Shown here piece after piece: positions 20,774 to 30,049 of a stretch of DNA of 64,000 bases. Below the pieces are notes generated by a model, which was not told the DNA's origin, did not search any database, and was given only the letters and a program-made list of their open reading frames with translations. Positions within the stretch are counted from its first letter, which is position 1; every line of letters starts with the position of its first letter. Made by a program: the position numbers and the translations under genes. The stretch spans positions 1 through 64,000 of the forward strand of contig JAKFUF010000051.1 in the NCBI GenBank assembly GCA_021732845.1. Reading direction: 5' to 3'. The DNA is from Planctomycetaceae bacterium (GTDB lineage Bacteria; Planctomycetota; Planctomycetia; Planctomycetales; Planctomycetaceae).

Positions 20774-22138
20774 ATGAACACAGCGCGACTGCAACAGCTT
20801 GACGTGGCCCATGTCTGGCACCCGTTCACTCCAATGCAGGAGTACGCCCGCGAGGCGACTCCGGTCATTGCCGCCGGTGATGGGTTTTACCTGTGGGATA
20901 CCGACGGCCGGCGATATCTGGACGGCGTGTCCTCCCTGTGGTGCAACATCCATGGACATTGGGTGCCAGAGATCGACGCGGCGATCCGGGCCCAACTGGA
21001 GCTGATCGCCCATAGCACGCTGTTGGGGTTGGGAAACATCCCGTCCATCGAACTCGCGCACGCCCTGGTTCAGCGGGCACCGCCGGGCCTGAACCGCGTC
21101 TTCTATTCGGACGATGGTTCAACCGCCGTCGAAGCCGCGCTCAAGCTGGCCTGGCAGTTTCACCGGCAAAAGTCTGCCGAGGGCAGCCAGCGGGACATTT
21201 TCATTGGCCTGTCGGGGGCCTACCACGGCGATACGGTCGGAGCGGTCAGCGTCGGGGGCATCGACCGGTTTCACGCCGCCTACCGGGGGATGCTGTTTCC
21301 CACCATGCAGATCCCTGCCCCGGTGACCTATCGAACACCCCCTGATCACACCGCCGTCTCGTACCTGCAGTTCTGCTTCGACGAACTGGAGCGGGTGTTT
21401 CGCGAGTGGGGCTCGCGGATCGCAGGGCTGGTGATTGAGCCCCTGGTGCAGGCGGCGGCGGGCATGCTGGTGCATCCATCCGGCTACCTGCGGCGGGCAC
21501 GGGAACTGACGGCAAAACATGGTGCGCTGCTCATTGCCGATGAGGTGGCGGTGGGGTTTGGGCGCACAGGAACGCTGTTCGCCTGCGAGCAGGAACAGGT
21601 GGCTCCCGACCTGCTCTGCCTCTCCAAGGGGTTGACGGGCGGCTACATGCCGCTGGCGGCAACGCTCGCCACCGAAGAGGTCTACGCGGAGTTTCTGGGC
21701 GAGCCTGCCGATCATCGAACGTTCTATCACGGGCACACCTACACGGGAAACCCGCTGGCGTGTGCCACGGCGCTGGCATCGCTGCACTTGTTCGAGAAGA
21801 ACAAACTGCTGGAGAATGTCGCCCGCTGCGAGGCGGTCTTGAAGGAGAAACTGCAAGGGCTGGCAAATCACCCGCATGTCGGCGAGGTACGACAAAAGGG
21901 GATCATCGTCGGCATCGAACTGGTGCGCGACCGGGTGACCAAGGAGCCATTTGCCGATGACCTGCGGCTGGGCCACAAGATTACGCTGGCCGCCCGAGAA
22001 CGCGGCGTGCTCATCCGTCCGATTGGCGATGTGATCGAGATTTTCCCCGCTCCCGCAATGCCACCGGAGCTGGTGGGGAAACTCTGTGATGTGGTGTTCG
22101 AGGCGATCGATGCCACGCTGGCCGCCATCAAGACGTAG
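20774..22138 (+). CDS. bioA: Adenosylmethionine-8-amino-7-oxononanoate aminotransferase
   Basis: BioA transfers the amino group of S-adenosylmethionine to KAPA to make DAPA in biotin synthesis, with PLP as cofactor. The 454-residue product begins with the BioA-typical [12 protein letters not shown]. It has [13 protein letters not shown] for substrate binding, the PLP contact Asp256 in [14 protein letters not shown], and the Schiff-base Lys285 in [13 protein letters not shown]. The length matches the family. No other biotin gene is in the window. The ATG at 20774 is the natural family start, although its ribosome binding site is weak. Confidence 0.96.
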   Translation: MNTARLQQLDVAHVWHPFTPMQEYAREATPVIAAGDGFYLWDTDGRRYLDGVSSLWCNIHGHWVPEIDAAIRAQLELIAHSTLLGLGNIPSIELAHALVQRAPPGLNRVFYSDDGSTAVEAALKLAWQFHRQKSAEGSQRDIFIGLSGAYHGDTVGAVSVGGIDRFHAAYRGMLFPTMQIPAPVTYRTPPDHTAVSYLQFCFDELERVFREWGSRIAGLVIEPLVQAAAGMLVHPSGYLRRARELTAKHGALLIADEVAVGFGRTGTLFACEQEQVAPDLLCLSKGLTGGYMPLAATLATEEVYAEFLGEPADHRTFYHGHTYTGNPLACATALASLHLFEKNKLLENVARCEAVLKEKLQGLANHPHVGEVRQKGIIVGIELVRDRVTKEPFADDLRLGHKITLAARERGVLIRPIGDVIEIFPAPAMPPELVGKLCDVVFEAIDATLAAIKT

Positions 22139-22528
22139 ATCTTTAATCTCCACCCACTTCACAAACCGTCGGCAATCAGTTGCTTCTTCGTTACCTTCGT
22201 TTGCTTCTGTTCAACTTTTTTCTGAACGACGTGCCACTATGCCACTGGCAGCGTGCACCGCACAGGCGAAACGCCCTGTCTGAGGCCACGTTTTAAGAAT
22301 CGGATTTTGGAACAGACGGTAACGAAGGTAACAAAGAGTCTCCCGTAGGCCTGCTTCCGCCCCGCCTTACATCTGCGATTTGTGACAGGTGAGCCAGCAG
22401 TGCCAGGGATTGCAAAAATGGCTGCTGTCGACCGCCCCTCCGGGGACACCGTTGGGGCACGATTTGTGTATGATGTGGGAGTAAACCTCAGTCCCCTGTC
22501 GGGGCGTTGATTGACCGAGACGCTGTCG
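22139..22528. other. Spacer between bioA and the secreted esterase
   Basis: These 390 nt contain no supported gene. The main content is the inverted-repeat pair at 22189-22338. The last 60 nt before the esterase are less GC-rich and probably carry its promoter, but no clear boxes stand out. Confidence 0.5.
22189..22338. repeat. Two-armed inverted repeat, ACGAAGG type
   Basis: The arm at 22189-22212 is the reverse complement of the arm starting at 22310, with about 25 of 29 positions matching when both are extended. The core is GAACAG followed by AACGAAGGTAAC. The gap is about 97 nt. The architecture matches the element at 19467-19612, but the 9-nt unit differs slightly. A lone arm of the same subtype is at 53304-53325. 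Confidence 0.75.
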
Positions 22529-23491
22529 ATGCTGTTTCAAAACACTCTCCGCTGGTTCGTGCTGATTGCTGCGGTCTGTGCATTTTCAGAGTGCCTGCCT
22601 GCACAGGATAAAGCTGCGGAATCGGCACAGGTCCCGGCCGATGTGACAGTGACGTACAACATTCGCTACCGCGAAGGGGCCAGCAAATACTGGACGCTCG
22701 ACCTGGCCCGGCCCCGGGAATCGCCGCTGACCGCCCGGCCGTTGATCGTGGTGATTCACGGTGGGGGATGGATCCAAGGCGACAAGTCGAGCTTTTCGAC
22801 GCCGAAGAACCCGCCTCCGGGAAACATTCTGGACTTTGCCAAACTGGGCTTCGTCGCCGCCACGATCAACTATCGGTTGGCCGAGGAGGCCCCGTTTCCG
22901 GCAGGCATTCAAGACTGCAAGAATGCGGTGCGGTTTTTGCGAGCGCACGCTGGAGAGTATGGAATCGATCCCAAACGCATTGGTGCCTGGGGCAATTCCG
23001 CGGGCGGCCACCTGGCGCTGATGCTAGGGATGTCGGGCGCGGAGAAAAGCCTGGAGGGTGATGGTTCATGCCTCGAGCAGTCCAGCGTGGTGCAGGCGGT
23101 CGTGAGTGACAGCGGGCCAATCAACCTGGCGCATCAGTACGAACACAACCAGGTGCGCTACGCGGTCAACGCCTTTCTGGCCGGCCCCCCCGAAGGGGAC
23201 CGTATCAAGAACTACAAGCAGGCTTCGCCACGGACCTACGTTTCCCCGCAGACGCCACCGCTACTGCTCATCTACGGCGGCAATGACGAACAGGTGGGCG
23301 TCGAAACAGCCGACGAATTTGTGTTGGCCCTGAACAAGACCGGCGTCAAGGACATCAGCTACCATCGCTTCGGGCTCGTCGGCCACTGCCCGCACTCGCT
23401 CGTCCGCGTGCCGACGCTGCCGCCGATCGTGAATGAGTTTTTTGTGAGAACGCTGACACTGCAGACGAAGCAGGACGCAACCGCACCGTAG
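22529..23491 (+). CDS. Secreted alpha/beta-hydrolase esterase (BD-FAE / carboxylesterase-like)
   Basis: From ATG 22529 the product has 320 residues with a signal peptide (hydrophobic residues 8-20, cleavage near LPAQ at 26). A TTG start at 22511 would add six residues. The oxyanion loop HGGGW is at 77-81. The nucleophile elbow GNSAGGH carries Ser157. The likely acid is the Asp in YGGNDEQVG and the likely base the His in GLVGHCPHS. This layout is typical of secreted planctomycete esterases acting on acetylated or feruloylated polysaccharides, but the substrate is inference. It is followed by a short stem-loop and then argH. Confidence 0.87.
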   Translation: MLFQNTLRWFVLIAAVCAFSECLPAQDKAAESAQVPADVTVTYNIRYREGASKYWTLDLARPRESPLTARPLIVVIHGGGWIQGDKSSFSTPKNPPPGNILDFAKLGFVAATINYRLAEEAPFPAGIQDCKNAVRFLRAHAGEYGIDPKRIGAWGNSAGGHLALMLGMSGAEKSLEGDGSCLEQSSVVQAVVSDSGPINLAHQYEHNQVRYAVNAFLAGPPEGDRIKNYKQASPRTYVSPQTPPLLLIYGGNDEQVGVETADEFVLALNKTGVKDISYHRFGLVGHCPHSLVRVPTLPPIVNEFFVRTLTLQTKQDATAP

Positions 23492-23509
23492 CGTGGGCTT
23501 CAGCCCACG
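23492..23509. repeat. Stem-loop between esterase and argH
   Basis: CGTGGGCT and AGCCCACG form an 8-bp stem with a TC loop, starting one base after the esterase stop codon. No T-run follows, so it may be an attenuator, an mRNA-stabilising hairpin or a dispersed repeat rather than a terminator. Confidence 0.5.
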
Positions 23510-23570
23510 TGGAGCATTTGAAACGGTAGCAACAGAGCAATCGAGTCACGCTTAATCGAAGGAAGCCGAC

Positions 23571-24956
23571 GTGGGCAAGGCCTGGGGTGGACGGTTTGAA
23601 GGTGGCACGGATCCGCGGGTGGAGCGGTTCACGGAGTCGATCAGTTTTGATGCGCGGCTGGCGGAGGTCGACATCCGGGGCTCGATCGCCCATGCCACAA
23701 TGCTCGCTGAAGTCGGACTACTGACCGCCGCCGAGGCACAGTCAATCGCAGCCGCGCTGAAGGAGATTGGCCAGGAGATCGCCGCCGGCAAGATGGAGCA
23801 TCGGATCGACCTGGAAGACATCCACATGCATGTGGAGAGCGCGCTCATCGCGCGGCTTGGCGACGTCGGTCGCAAGCTGCATACCGGTCGCAGCCGCAAC
23901 GACCAGGTGGCCACCGACCTCAAGCTGTATGTCCGCCAGACCCTGGACGCCGTGGATGCGCTGCTCGCCGATGTACAGGGTGCCTTCGTTGAGCGTTGTG
24001 AGTTGGACGAAGGGGTGATCCTGCCGGGCTACACGCATTTGCAGAGGGCACAGCCTGTTCTCGCGGCCCACTACTGGCTGGCCTACTGCGAGAAGTTCCA
24101 GCGGGACCGCGAACGGCTGGCCGACTGCCGCAAGCGGGTGCAGATTTCGCCGCTGGGCGCGGCGGCACTCGCCGGCAGTTCACTGCCGATCAACCGGCAC
24201 CGCTCGGCCGAGCTGCTGGGCTTCGATGCGCCGGCGGCCAATAGCCTGGACGTCTCCAGCGACCGCGACTTCCTCATCGAGTTTGTGTTTGATCTGTCGC
24301 TCATCGCCGCGCACCTCAGCACCTGGGCCGAGGAATGGATCCTGTGGTCGACGACCGAGTTTGGCTTCCTCAAGCTGCCGGATGCCTACACCACCGGTTC
24401 CTCGATCATGCCACAGAAGCGGAACCCGGACGTGCTGGAACTAACCCGTGGCAAGGCAGCCCGGGTCATGGCCGATGTCTCGCAACTGCTGATCCTAGTC
24501 AAAGGGCTGCCCTTGGCCTACAACCGGGACCTGCAGGAAGACAAGGTCGCCCTGTTCGACGCCATTGACACCATCGTCGCCTGCCTGGAGTTGGCCCCCG
24601 CCGTCGTCGCCGGCGCGAGGCTCAACCGCGAACGGATCGCGGCGCGGCTGGAAGAGGGGTTTTTGGATGCCACTACGCTGATGGAGTATCTCATTTTGCG
24701 CGGCGTGCCGATGCGCACCGGCCATGAGACGGTGGGAAAACTCGTGCGACTCTGCGAAAGCCGTGGCTGCAAGCTGGCGGACCTGCCCCTCGCGGAGCTG
24801 CAGTCCGCCTGCCCGCAAATCGAAGCGGATGTCTCCAAGGTGCTGGGCACGACCAATGCGATCAACGCGTTCCAGAGCTATGGCTCCACAGGCCGGGCTC
24901 AGGTGGCTGAACAGGTGGAGGCATGGAGAAAAAGGCTGCAAATCTCCGATCATTGA
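23571..24956 (+). CDS. argH: Argininosuccinate lyase
   Basis: ArgH splits argininosuccinate into arginine and fumarate, the last step of arginine synthesis. The 461-residue product opens with the family start [14 protein letters not shown] and contains the substrate motif [13 protein letters not shown]. The THLQRAQPV helix bears the catalytic His. The fumarase/aspartase signature [12 protein letters not shown] is at about 276-287. The start is GTG 23571 behind a good AAGGAAG site. No other arginine gene is close. The EF-hand protein gene begins 53 nt downstream on the same strand. Confidence 0.97.
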   Translation: MGKAWGGRFEGGTDPRVERFTESISFDARLAEVDIRGSIAHATMLAEVGLLTAAEAQSIAAALKEIGQEIAAGKMEHRIDLEDIHMHVESALIARLGDVGRKLHTGRSRNDQVATDLKLYVRQTLDAVDALLADVQGAFVERCELDEGVILPGYTHLQRAQPVLAAHYWLAYCEKFQRDRERLADCRKRVQISPLGAAALAGSSLPINRHRSAELLGFDAPAANSLDVSSDRDFLIEFVFDLSLIAAHLSTWAEEWILWSTTEFGFLKLPDAYTTGSSIMPQKRNPDVLELTRGKAARVMADVSQLLILVKGLPLAYNRDLQEDKVALFDAIDTIVACLELAPAVVAGARLNRERIAARLEEGFLDATTLMEYLILRGVPMRTGHETVGKLVRLCESRGCKLADLPLAELQSACPQIEADVSKVLGTTNAINAFQSYGSTGRAQVAEQVEAWRKRLQISDH

Positions 24957-25009
24957 CCGCGCCGTTAAACGGACGACCGCATGAGTGCCACAAGTTGGAA
25001 GGTTGACTC

Positions 25010-26593
25010 ATGAGCATTTCCACCCTCGTATTGTTGCTTCTCTGTCTTCAGGCGGCCTTTGTCGACTCTCCAGCAAAGCCGCCCGGCGGGCCGGTGAAGG
25101 GCGATGCCCAGGATCTGCTGATTCTGGCGGCGGAGCGGCCAATCCTGCTGAAGGTCCATCTGCAGGTCGACGGCCGGGGCTTCCGTGGTTTGCAGGACGA
25201 TTTTCTCAACCAGTTGTTTGGCAGCTTTGATGCCGACAAGGATGGTGTCTGGTCCGAAGCGGAAGCGGCCGTGGCTCAGGATTCCGGCAAGCTGGCACCG
25301 CTGGGCGAGAACGGCCGGGTCGATGGCCGGGCGGACCTCAACAAGAATGGCCGGTACGAGAAGGAAGAGGTCTTCGAGCATGCCCGCGGTGCGCTCGGTG
25401 AACCATTTCGCGTGCAGTTGGAATCGCAGTCTCCCTTTCGACAAACATCGATTCAGGACCGGCTCGACCGCAACGCCGACGGACGGGTGTCGATGGAAGA
25501 GTTGCGAAACGCCCGCCAGGCGCTCGGGAAGCTCGATCTGGACGATGACGAAATCTTGAGCGCCGAGGAACTGGTGATTCCGGATGAGTCTGGGCTTGGG
25601 CCGTCGCAAGTGTCCGTGGACCTGCCGATCCTGGCGCTGACATCGGCCACGCGAGTCCAGGCGGCCCAGGAACTATTGCGGCGGTATGGCACTGGCTCCG
25701 CGGCTTCACTGGATGTCGGCGTCCTGCAATGGCCAGCGGAGGTCGCGAAAGCCATCGACATAGATGCCAATGGGCTATTCAACGAGGCCGAACTGGTGCA
25801 GGGTCTTTCAGCACCAGTTCCGCAGGTTGAGTGGCTCGTCCAATTGCCGAAGGCGAGCGGACGGATCACGACGGTTCAGGTTTGGGAGCCACTGCAAGAA
25901 GGCAGTCGCAAACCAGCGGTTGCCGCCAGCATGCCGTTTGCGCTGGCTGGCTTTCGGGCCGACGTGCGGGGCATGACCACGCGGGCGGAGGTCAGCGACA
26001 ACCGCAACTTTTACGCGATCCAGTTCCTGCGGGCGGACGCCGACAAGAATCAGTACCTGAGTGAAAGCGAGTTTGGCTCCGTCGATCTGCGGGTGCCCTT
26101 TGCCCAGGTCGATCGCAACAAGGACGGGATGATCAAACGCGAGGAGCTGCTGGAGTATGTGAACTTGGATTCACAGTTGGTGGCGACCCGTGTCACGCTG
26201 CTCGTGGCCAACGACGGCAAGGGGTTGTTTGAACTGATGGACTCCAGCCTTGACGGTCGGATCACCGCGAGCGAATTTGCGTCCGCGGCGGACCGCTTGT
26301 CGGCGCGGGACGTCAATCGTGACGGGCAACTGGATGCGTCCGAATTGCTGGGACGCTATCGTTTGACCTTCGGACTGGAGAAGCCACGGCTCTTTCAACA
26401 GATGACCCGTGGCTCGCGCATGACGAGCCGGACGCCGCGGCGGCCGAAGGGAGGCCCCGCCTGGTTCAACAACATGGACCGCAACCGGGACGGCGAGGTC
26501 TCCGCCCGCGAGTTTCTCGGTCCGCCCGCCGCATTCCAAAAGCTCGATACTGATGCCAATGGCGTCCTGAGCGTGATCGAAGCTGTACAGTAA
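25010..26593 (+). CDS. Secreted multi-EF-hand calcium-binding protein
   Basis: The 527-residue product has a signal peptide (residues 1-16 hydrophobic, cleavage near AFVDS). It then carries about ten or eleven EF-hand-like loops of the DxDxDG type, spread over the whole length: FDADKDGVWSEAE, LNKNGRYEKEE, LDRNADGRVSMEE, LDLDDDEILSAEE, IDANGLFNEAE, ADKNQYLSESE, DRNKDGMIKREE, SSLDGRITASE, DVNRDGQLDASE, MDRNRDGEVSARE and DTDANGVLS. Several loops keep all the acidic ligands; others are degraded. A well-placed GGAAGG lies upstream of ATG 25010. Extracellular calcium binding and a structural or adhesive role are inferred. Confidence 0.87.
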   Translation: MSISTLVLLLLCLQAAFVDSPAKPPGGPVKGDAQDLLILAAERPILLKVHLQVDGRGFRGLQDDFLNQLFGSFDADKDGVWSEAEAAVAQDSGKLAPLGENGRVDGRADLNKNGRYEKEEVFEHARGALGEPFRVQLESQSPFRQTSIQDRLDRNADGRVSMEELRNARQALGKLDLDDDEILSAEELVIPDESGLGPSQVSVDLPILALTSATRVQAAQELLRRYGTGSAASLDVGVLQWPAEVAKAIDIDANGLFNEAELVQGLSAPVPQVEWLVQLPKASGRITTVQVWEPLQEGSRKPAVAASMPFALAGFRADVRGMTTRAEVSDNRNFYAIQFLRADADKNQYLSESEFGSVDLRVPFAQVDRNKDGMIKREELLEYVNLDSQLVATRVTLLVANDGKGLFELMDSSLDGRITASEFASAADRLSARDVNRDGQLDASELLGRYRLTFGLEKPRLFQQMTRGSRMTSRTPRRPKGGPAWFNNMDRNRDGEVSAREFLGPPAAFQKLDTDANGVLSVIEAVQ

Positions 26594-26746
26594 CTCAAAC
26601 ACAATTCGGCAATTCACCCGCGTGTGCGGGATTGAATGCCGATGGATCTCCGCGATAATCACGGCCTCTGATGCAGGATTCCGAACTCAAGGCTTTGCAG
26701 GAAGCCGCTCGGTGCCTGGAAATCCTTGTGAGATGCCCCGTCATCC

Positions 26747-28165
26747 ATGTCCCGCCGCGATCCCTCCCTGCGTGACTTCGAAAAGCGGTTGTCGGGAACC
26801 GCGACGCCACTGTTTTTGATTGATTCCCAGCGTGTCCTGCGAGGTTTCAATGCCGGATGCGAACTGCTGACAGGCTGGATGGCGGCGGAAGTGGTGGGGT
26901 TGGTGACGCATTACGCCAGTCTTGTGGATGTCTCCGGCGAACAGACACTGGCGGCCAGCCTTTGCCCGCCGCCGGACGCCTTCTCTGGGCGTGTGATGCA
27001 CCTTCCCGTGCGGATCGCTCACCGGGATGGCAGCACTCCCGAGACTTGGGTCCATTACCTTCCGCTGCATGACGCAGAGGGCAAGCAGACGGCGGTGCTG
27101 GGAGCCGTGGGAGCCACGCCCCAAACTTCGCCGAATGACGTCAGCGCCGCTTCATGGCATGCGGAACTCGCGGCACTGCGAGCGCGGTTGAAGACGCGCT
27201 TCGGTCCGCAGTCGCTGGTCTGCAATGGTCCGGCCATGCGGCGGACGCAGGCGCAGCTTGAATTGGCGCAAGGCTGCCGGGCAGCGGTCCTGCTTTCCGG
27301 AGAGTCCGGCAGCGGTCGGGAGCATCTGGCGCGGGTGATCCATTTCGGCAGCGCCATGAAGGCGCAGTGGTTCATCCCGCTGGATTGCAAGCAGTTGGGT
27401 GCGGATGAACTGACCGCTGTCTGGCACCGCCTGTTGGAGCGACACACGCCAGCGGCGCGGGCGGCGTTTTCTCCCCAGCCGGGAACGGTCTTCATGGCGG
27501 ATGTCGAACATCTGCCGCGCGACGTTCAAGGGACGTTGGCGCAGGCGTTTCTGCAGGCAGACGCGCCGCCGCCGTTGCGGCTGTTGAGTTCCACCAGCAT
27601 CGACATGACTCAGGCCGTGGCTGTGGGGTCGGTGCGGGCTGACTTTCTGTCACTCATCAGCACGCTGACAATTCCGGTGCCGCCATTGCGGGATCGGCTG
27701 GATGACCTGCCGCTGCTGACGGTACATTTCTTGGAAGAACTGAACCGGCGGGGAGAGAAACAGGTGGGCGGACTGGCTGAAGAGCTGTGGCCGCTGCTGC
27801 AGCGGTATCATTGGCCGGGCAATCTCGACGAACTGGCGATTGTGGTCCGCGAAGCGCACACGGTCTGTGAAAGCGCGCTGATTCAGCCGGCGGACCTGCC
27901 GTTCCGCTTCCGCAACGCCCTTGATGCGCGCGAACTCCCGCCCTTGGTGCGGCCGGACCTGCTGCCTCTGGACACCATGCTGACCCGGGTGGAAACGCGG
28001 CTGATTCAGATTGCCCTGGAGCGGACGCGGTACAACAAGAGCGATGCCGCCGACCTGCTCGGCATCAACCGCCCGCGCCTGTACCGCCGTATGGAGCAAC
28101 TGGGGATTCCGGACATGCCGACACGCGCGGAGATTCCGCCGACGGAAACACCTGGCGCGCATTGA
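26747..28165 (+). CDS. Degenerate sigma-54-activator-like regulator (PAS, AAA+, Fis-type HTH)
   Basis: The 472-residue product has a PAS-like sensor (about 15-120), an AAA+ domain of the NtrC type (about 150-375) and a Fis-type helix-turn-helix (about 410-455, ERTRYNKSDAADLLGINRPRLYRRM). The AAA+ part is damaged: Walker A reads GESGSGREH with Arg191 in place of the catalytic Lys, no GAFTGA loop is found, and the WPGN motif reads WPGNLDEL at 356. It therefore probably cannot remodel sigma-54 holoenzyme. It may act as a DNA-binding regulator controlled by its PAS domain. It converges with the DUF1501 gene, 16 nt away. Confidence 0.82.
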   Translation: MSRRDPSLRDFEKRLSGTATPLFLIDSQRVLRGFNAGCELLTGWMAAEVVGLVTHYASLVDVSGEQTLAASLCPPPDAFSGRVMHLPVRIAHRDGSTPETWVHYLPLHDAEGKQTAVLGAVGATPQTSPNDVSAASWHAELAALRARLKTRFGPQSLVCNGPAMRRTQAQLELAQGCRAAVLLSGESGSGREHLARVIHFGSAMKAQWFIPLDCKQLGADELTAVWHRLLERHTPAARAAFSPQPGTVFMADVEHLPRDVQGTLAQAFLQADAPPPLRLLSSTSIDMTQAVAVGSVRADFLSLISTLTIPVPPLRDRLDDLPLLTVHFLEELNRRGEKQVGGLAEELWPLLQRYHWPGNLDELAIVVREAHTVCESALIQPADLPFRFRNALDARELPPLVRPDLLPLDTMLTRVETRLIQIALERTRYNKSDAADLLGINRPRLYRRMEQLGIPDMPTRAEIPPTETPGAH

Positions 28166-28181
28166 GAATCTCTGACGAGTG

Positions 28182-29549
28182 TCACAGAAACAGACTGCGA
28201 ACTGGTTCTCCCTCACCCGCGCGGATGGGGCGGCCGAGCCGGTCGTAAATGAGTTCGGCGGGATCCAGTCCAAACCGCCAGAGAAGAGTGGCGGCGAGGT
28301 CACCCGTGGAGACAGGATCAGTTTCTGGGTAGGCGGCCCGCTTGTCGCTCGAGCCATGCACCAAGCCACCCTTCACGCCGCCGCCCGCCAGGACGATGCT
28401 GAAGCAGTCGGGCCAGTGGTCGCGGCCGCCGCCTTCGGCCTTCGTGATGGAAGGAGTGCGGCCAAACTCACCGAGCCACACGATCAGCGTGGACTCCAGC
28501 AGGCCGCGAAGATCGAGATCCTCAATGAGCGCCGAGAACGCCTGGTCGGTCTTGGGCAACAGGTCATCCCTGAGGATGCTGAAATTCTGATAGTGCGTGT
28601 CCCAGTCGTCGCCGCCGCCGATCTCGGGGTCACCGATTGAGTTGACGGTCACGAACCGCACACCGGCCTCCACCAACCGGCGGGCCAGCAGCAGGCTTTG
28701 CCCCGGCTTGTGCCGCCCGTAGCGGTCGCGCGTTGGGGCGTCTTCCTGGGCAATGTCGAAGGCGTGGCGCACTGTGTCAGAGCGCAGCAGGTCAAACGCC
28801 TTGTCGCGGAACTGGTCCACCGAACGCTGCGCTGCACTTGGTTGCGCGGCCTGTGCCTGCTGGTCGATCCGGCGCAGCAGGCTCCGGCGGTGTTCCAACC
28901 CTGCGAGCGTCATGCCGCCGTGGAGCGACAATTCGGGAACGCCAAAGTCCGTGGCATTTGGGTCACGCAGCAGTTGAAACGGACCGAAGCGGGCACCCAG
29001 GAAACCAGGTCCCTGACCCGGCAGTTTGCCACCGCGGCTCACGACCTGAGGCAGGGCAACATGGGGCGGCACTACGTCCCGCGCCGGCAGCAGGTGGCTC
29101 AACACCGAGCCGAGGCACGGGTGGCTGTTGGGGCCATCGTGGAAAATGACATCGCCTTCGGGCGGCGTATGGCCGCACAGCGTTTCGGTCGCCGCGGCGT
29201 TGTGGTCACGCATCCCGTGGCGCATGCTGCGGACTACGGCCAGCCGGTGAGCCACGCGGGCCAGTTGCGGCAGATGCTCACAGATTTGCAGGCCGGGCAC
29301 GCTTGTCGGGATGGCGTTGAATTCCCCCCGCACCTCGCGGGGAGCCTGGGGCTTGAGGTCCCAGGTATCCAACTGGCTTGGCCCGCCACTTTGAAACAGC
29401 AGGATGCAGGATTTGATTGGCGCGGCGGAACCAACAGCCAGGTCACCTGCCGCTGCGGACCGCAGCCACGACGGCAGATTCATCCCCAGAAAGCTTACGC
29501 TGCCGAGCCGCAGCAGGTCACGGCGATTCAGTCCGCGCGGGTTCGCCAT
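28182..29549 (-). CDS. DUF1501 family secreted protein
   Basis: The 455-residue product begins with a twin-arginine-like leader (LNRRDLLRLGSVSFLGMNLP). The DUF1501 hallmarks follow: LFQSGGPSQLDTWDLKP, the MRDHNAA region, [24 protein letters not shown] and LGEFGRTPSITKAEGGGRDHWP. The fold is related to alkaline-phosphatase/sulfatase-type enzymes. The family is abundant in Planctomycetes and often paired with DUF1549/DUF1553 cytochromes, but no such gene is adjacent here. Its activity is unknown. ATG 29549 follows GAAGGTGA. Confidence 0.92.
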   Translation of the reverse strand: MANPRGLNRRDLLRLGSVSFLGMNLPSWLRSAAAGDLAVGSAAPIKSCILLFQSGGPSQLDTWDLKPQAPREVRGEFNAIPTSVPGLQICEHLPQLARVAHRLAVVRSMRHGMRDHNAAATETLCGHTPPEGDVIFHDGPNSHPCLGSVLSHLLPARDVVPPHVALPQVVSRGGKLPGQGPGFLGARFGPFQLLRDPNATDFGVPELSLHGGMTLAGLEHRRSLLRRIDQQAQAAQPSAAQRSVDQFRDKAFDLLRSDTVRHAFDIAQEDAPTRDRYGRHKPGQSLLLARRLVEAGVRFVTVNSIGDPEIGGGDDWDTHYQNFSILRDDLLPKTDQAFSALIEDLDLRGLLESTLIVWLGEFGRTPSITKAEGGGRDHWPDCFSIVLAGGGVKGGLVHGSSDKRAAYPETDPVSTGDLAATLLWRFGLDPAELIYDRLGRPIRAGEGEPVRSLFL

Positions 29550-29586
29550 GGATCACCTTCTGACAGGGCCAATGCCGGCACGAGTG

Positions 29587-29961
29587 CTATCCCAAATCTT
29601 CGCGGCGGACTTCCTTCTGGGGATACCCAGCCCATTCCATCGCCTTGGCCGCCTTGTCGGTGTCGCCTTTCTCCAAAACCGCCAAGACCTGCCGCACGGT
29701 CTGGTTGGTGTGGACTTCACGAATGAGCCGCTGGAGCAGTTGATGAGCGATCATGTCGCCGCCAGCGGCGGGACCGCCCTCAATGAAGCCGCCCTTCTGG
29801 TCGAAGACGGCCCAGAAAATGGTGCGTGGGTGCTTTTTGACGTTGTCGCGGATCGTCACGGCGTTCGAGCCTTTGCCGCGGTTCCCGTTCACGCGGTACA
29901 GGTCCGGCCGCTCGAAGATGATGCCGATGATGTTCCAGTCTTTGCTGCCAAACCAGCCCAT
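29587..29961 (-). CDS. Small protein of unknown function
   Basis: A 124-residue soluble product begins MGWFGSKDWN and contains a short Gly-rich FIEGGPAAGGDMIAH stretch and a helical C-terminal half ending AGYPQKEVRREDLG. The start was chosen because GGAGA lies 6 nt upstream. The open frame extends to 30357 but overlaps the PQQ gene and looks non-coding there. No signal peptide or known motif is seen. It lies between the DUF1501 gene (37 nt downstream) and the propeller gene (88 nt upstream), all on the minus strand, so the three may be co-transcribed. Confidence 0.65.
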   Translation of the reverse strand: MGWFGSKDWNIIGIIFERPDLYRVNGNRGKGSNAVTIRDNVKKHPRTIFWAVFDQKGGFIEGGPAAGGDMIAHQLLQRLIREVHTNQTVRQVLAVLEKGDTDKAAKAMEWAGYPQKEVRREDLG

Positions 29962-30049
29962 AAAGGTCTCCGAATGTGCGGCGCGATGGCGATCCGCGGC
30001 GAGTATCCGACATCTGCCACAGTCCGGCAAGGGGCGGAAAACGCGAAAC

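Noticed and set aside
20285-21061. N-terminal extension of the sigma factor frame
   Set aside because: The added 250 or so residues are low-complexity and overlap bioA; the normal domain order starts at 20284.
23492-23509. Stem-loop as a terminator between the esterase and argH
   Set aside because: No T-run follows on either strand.
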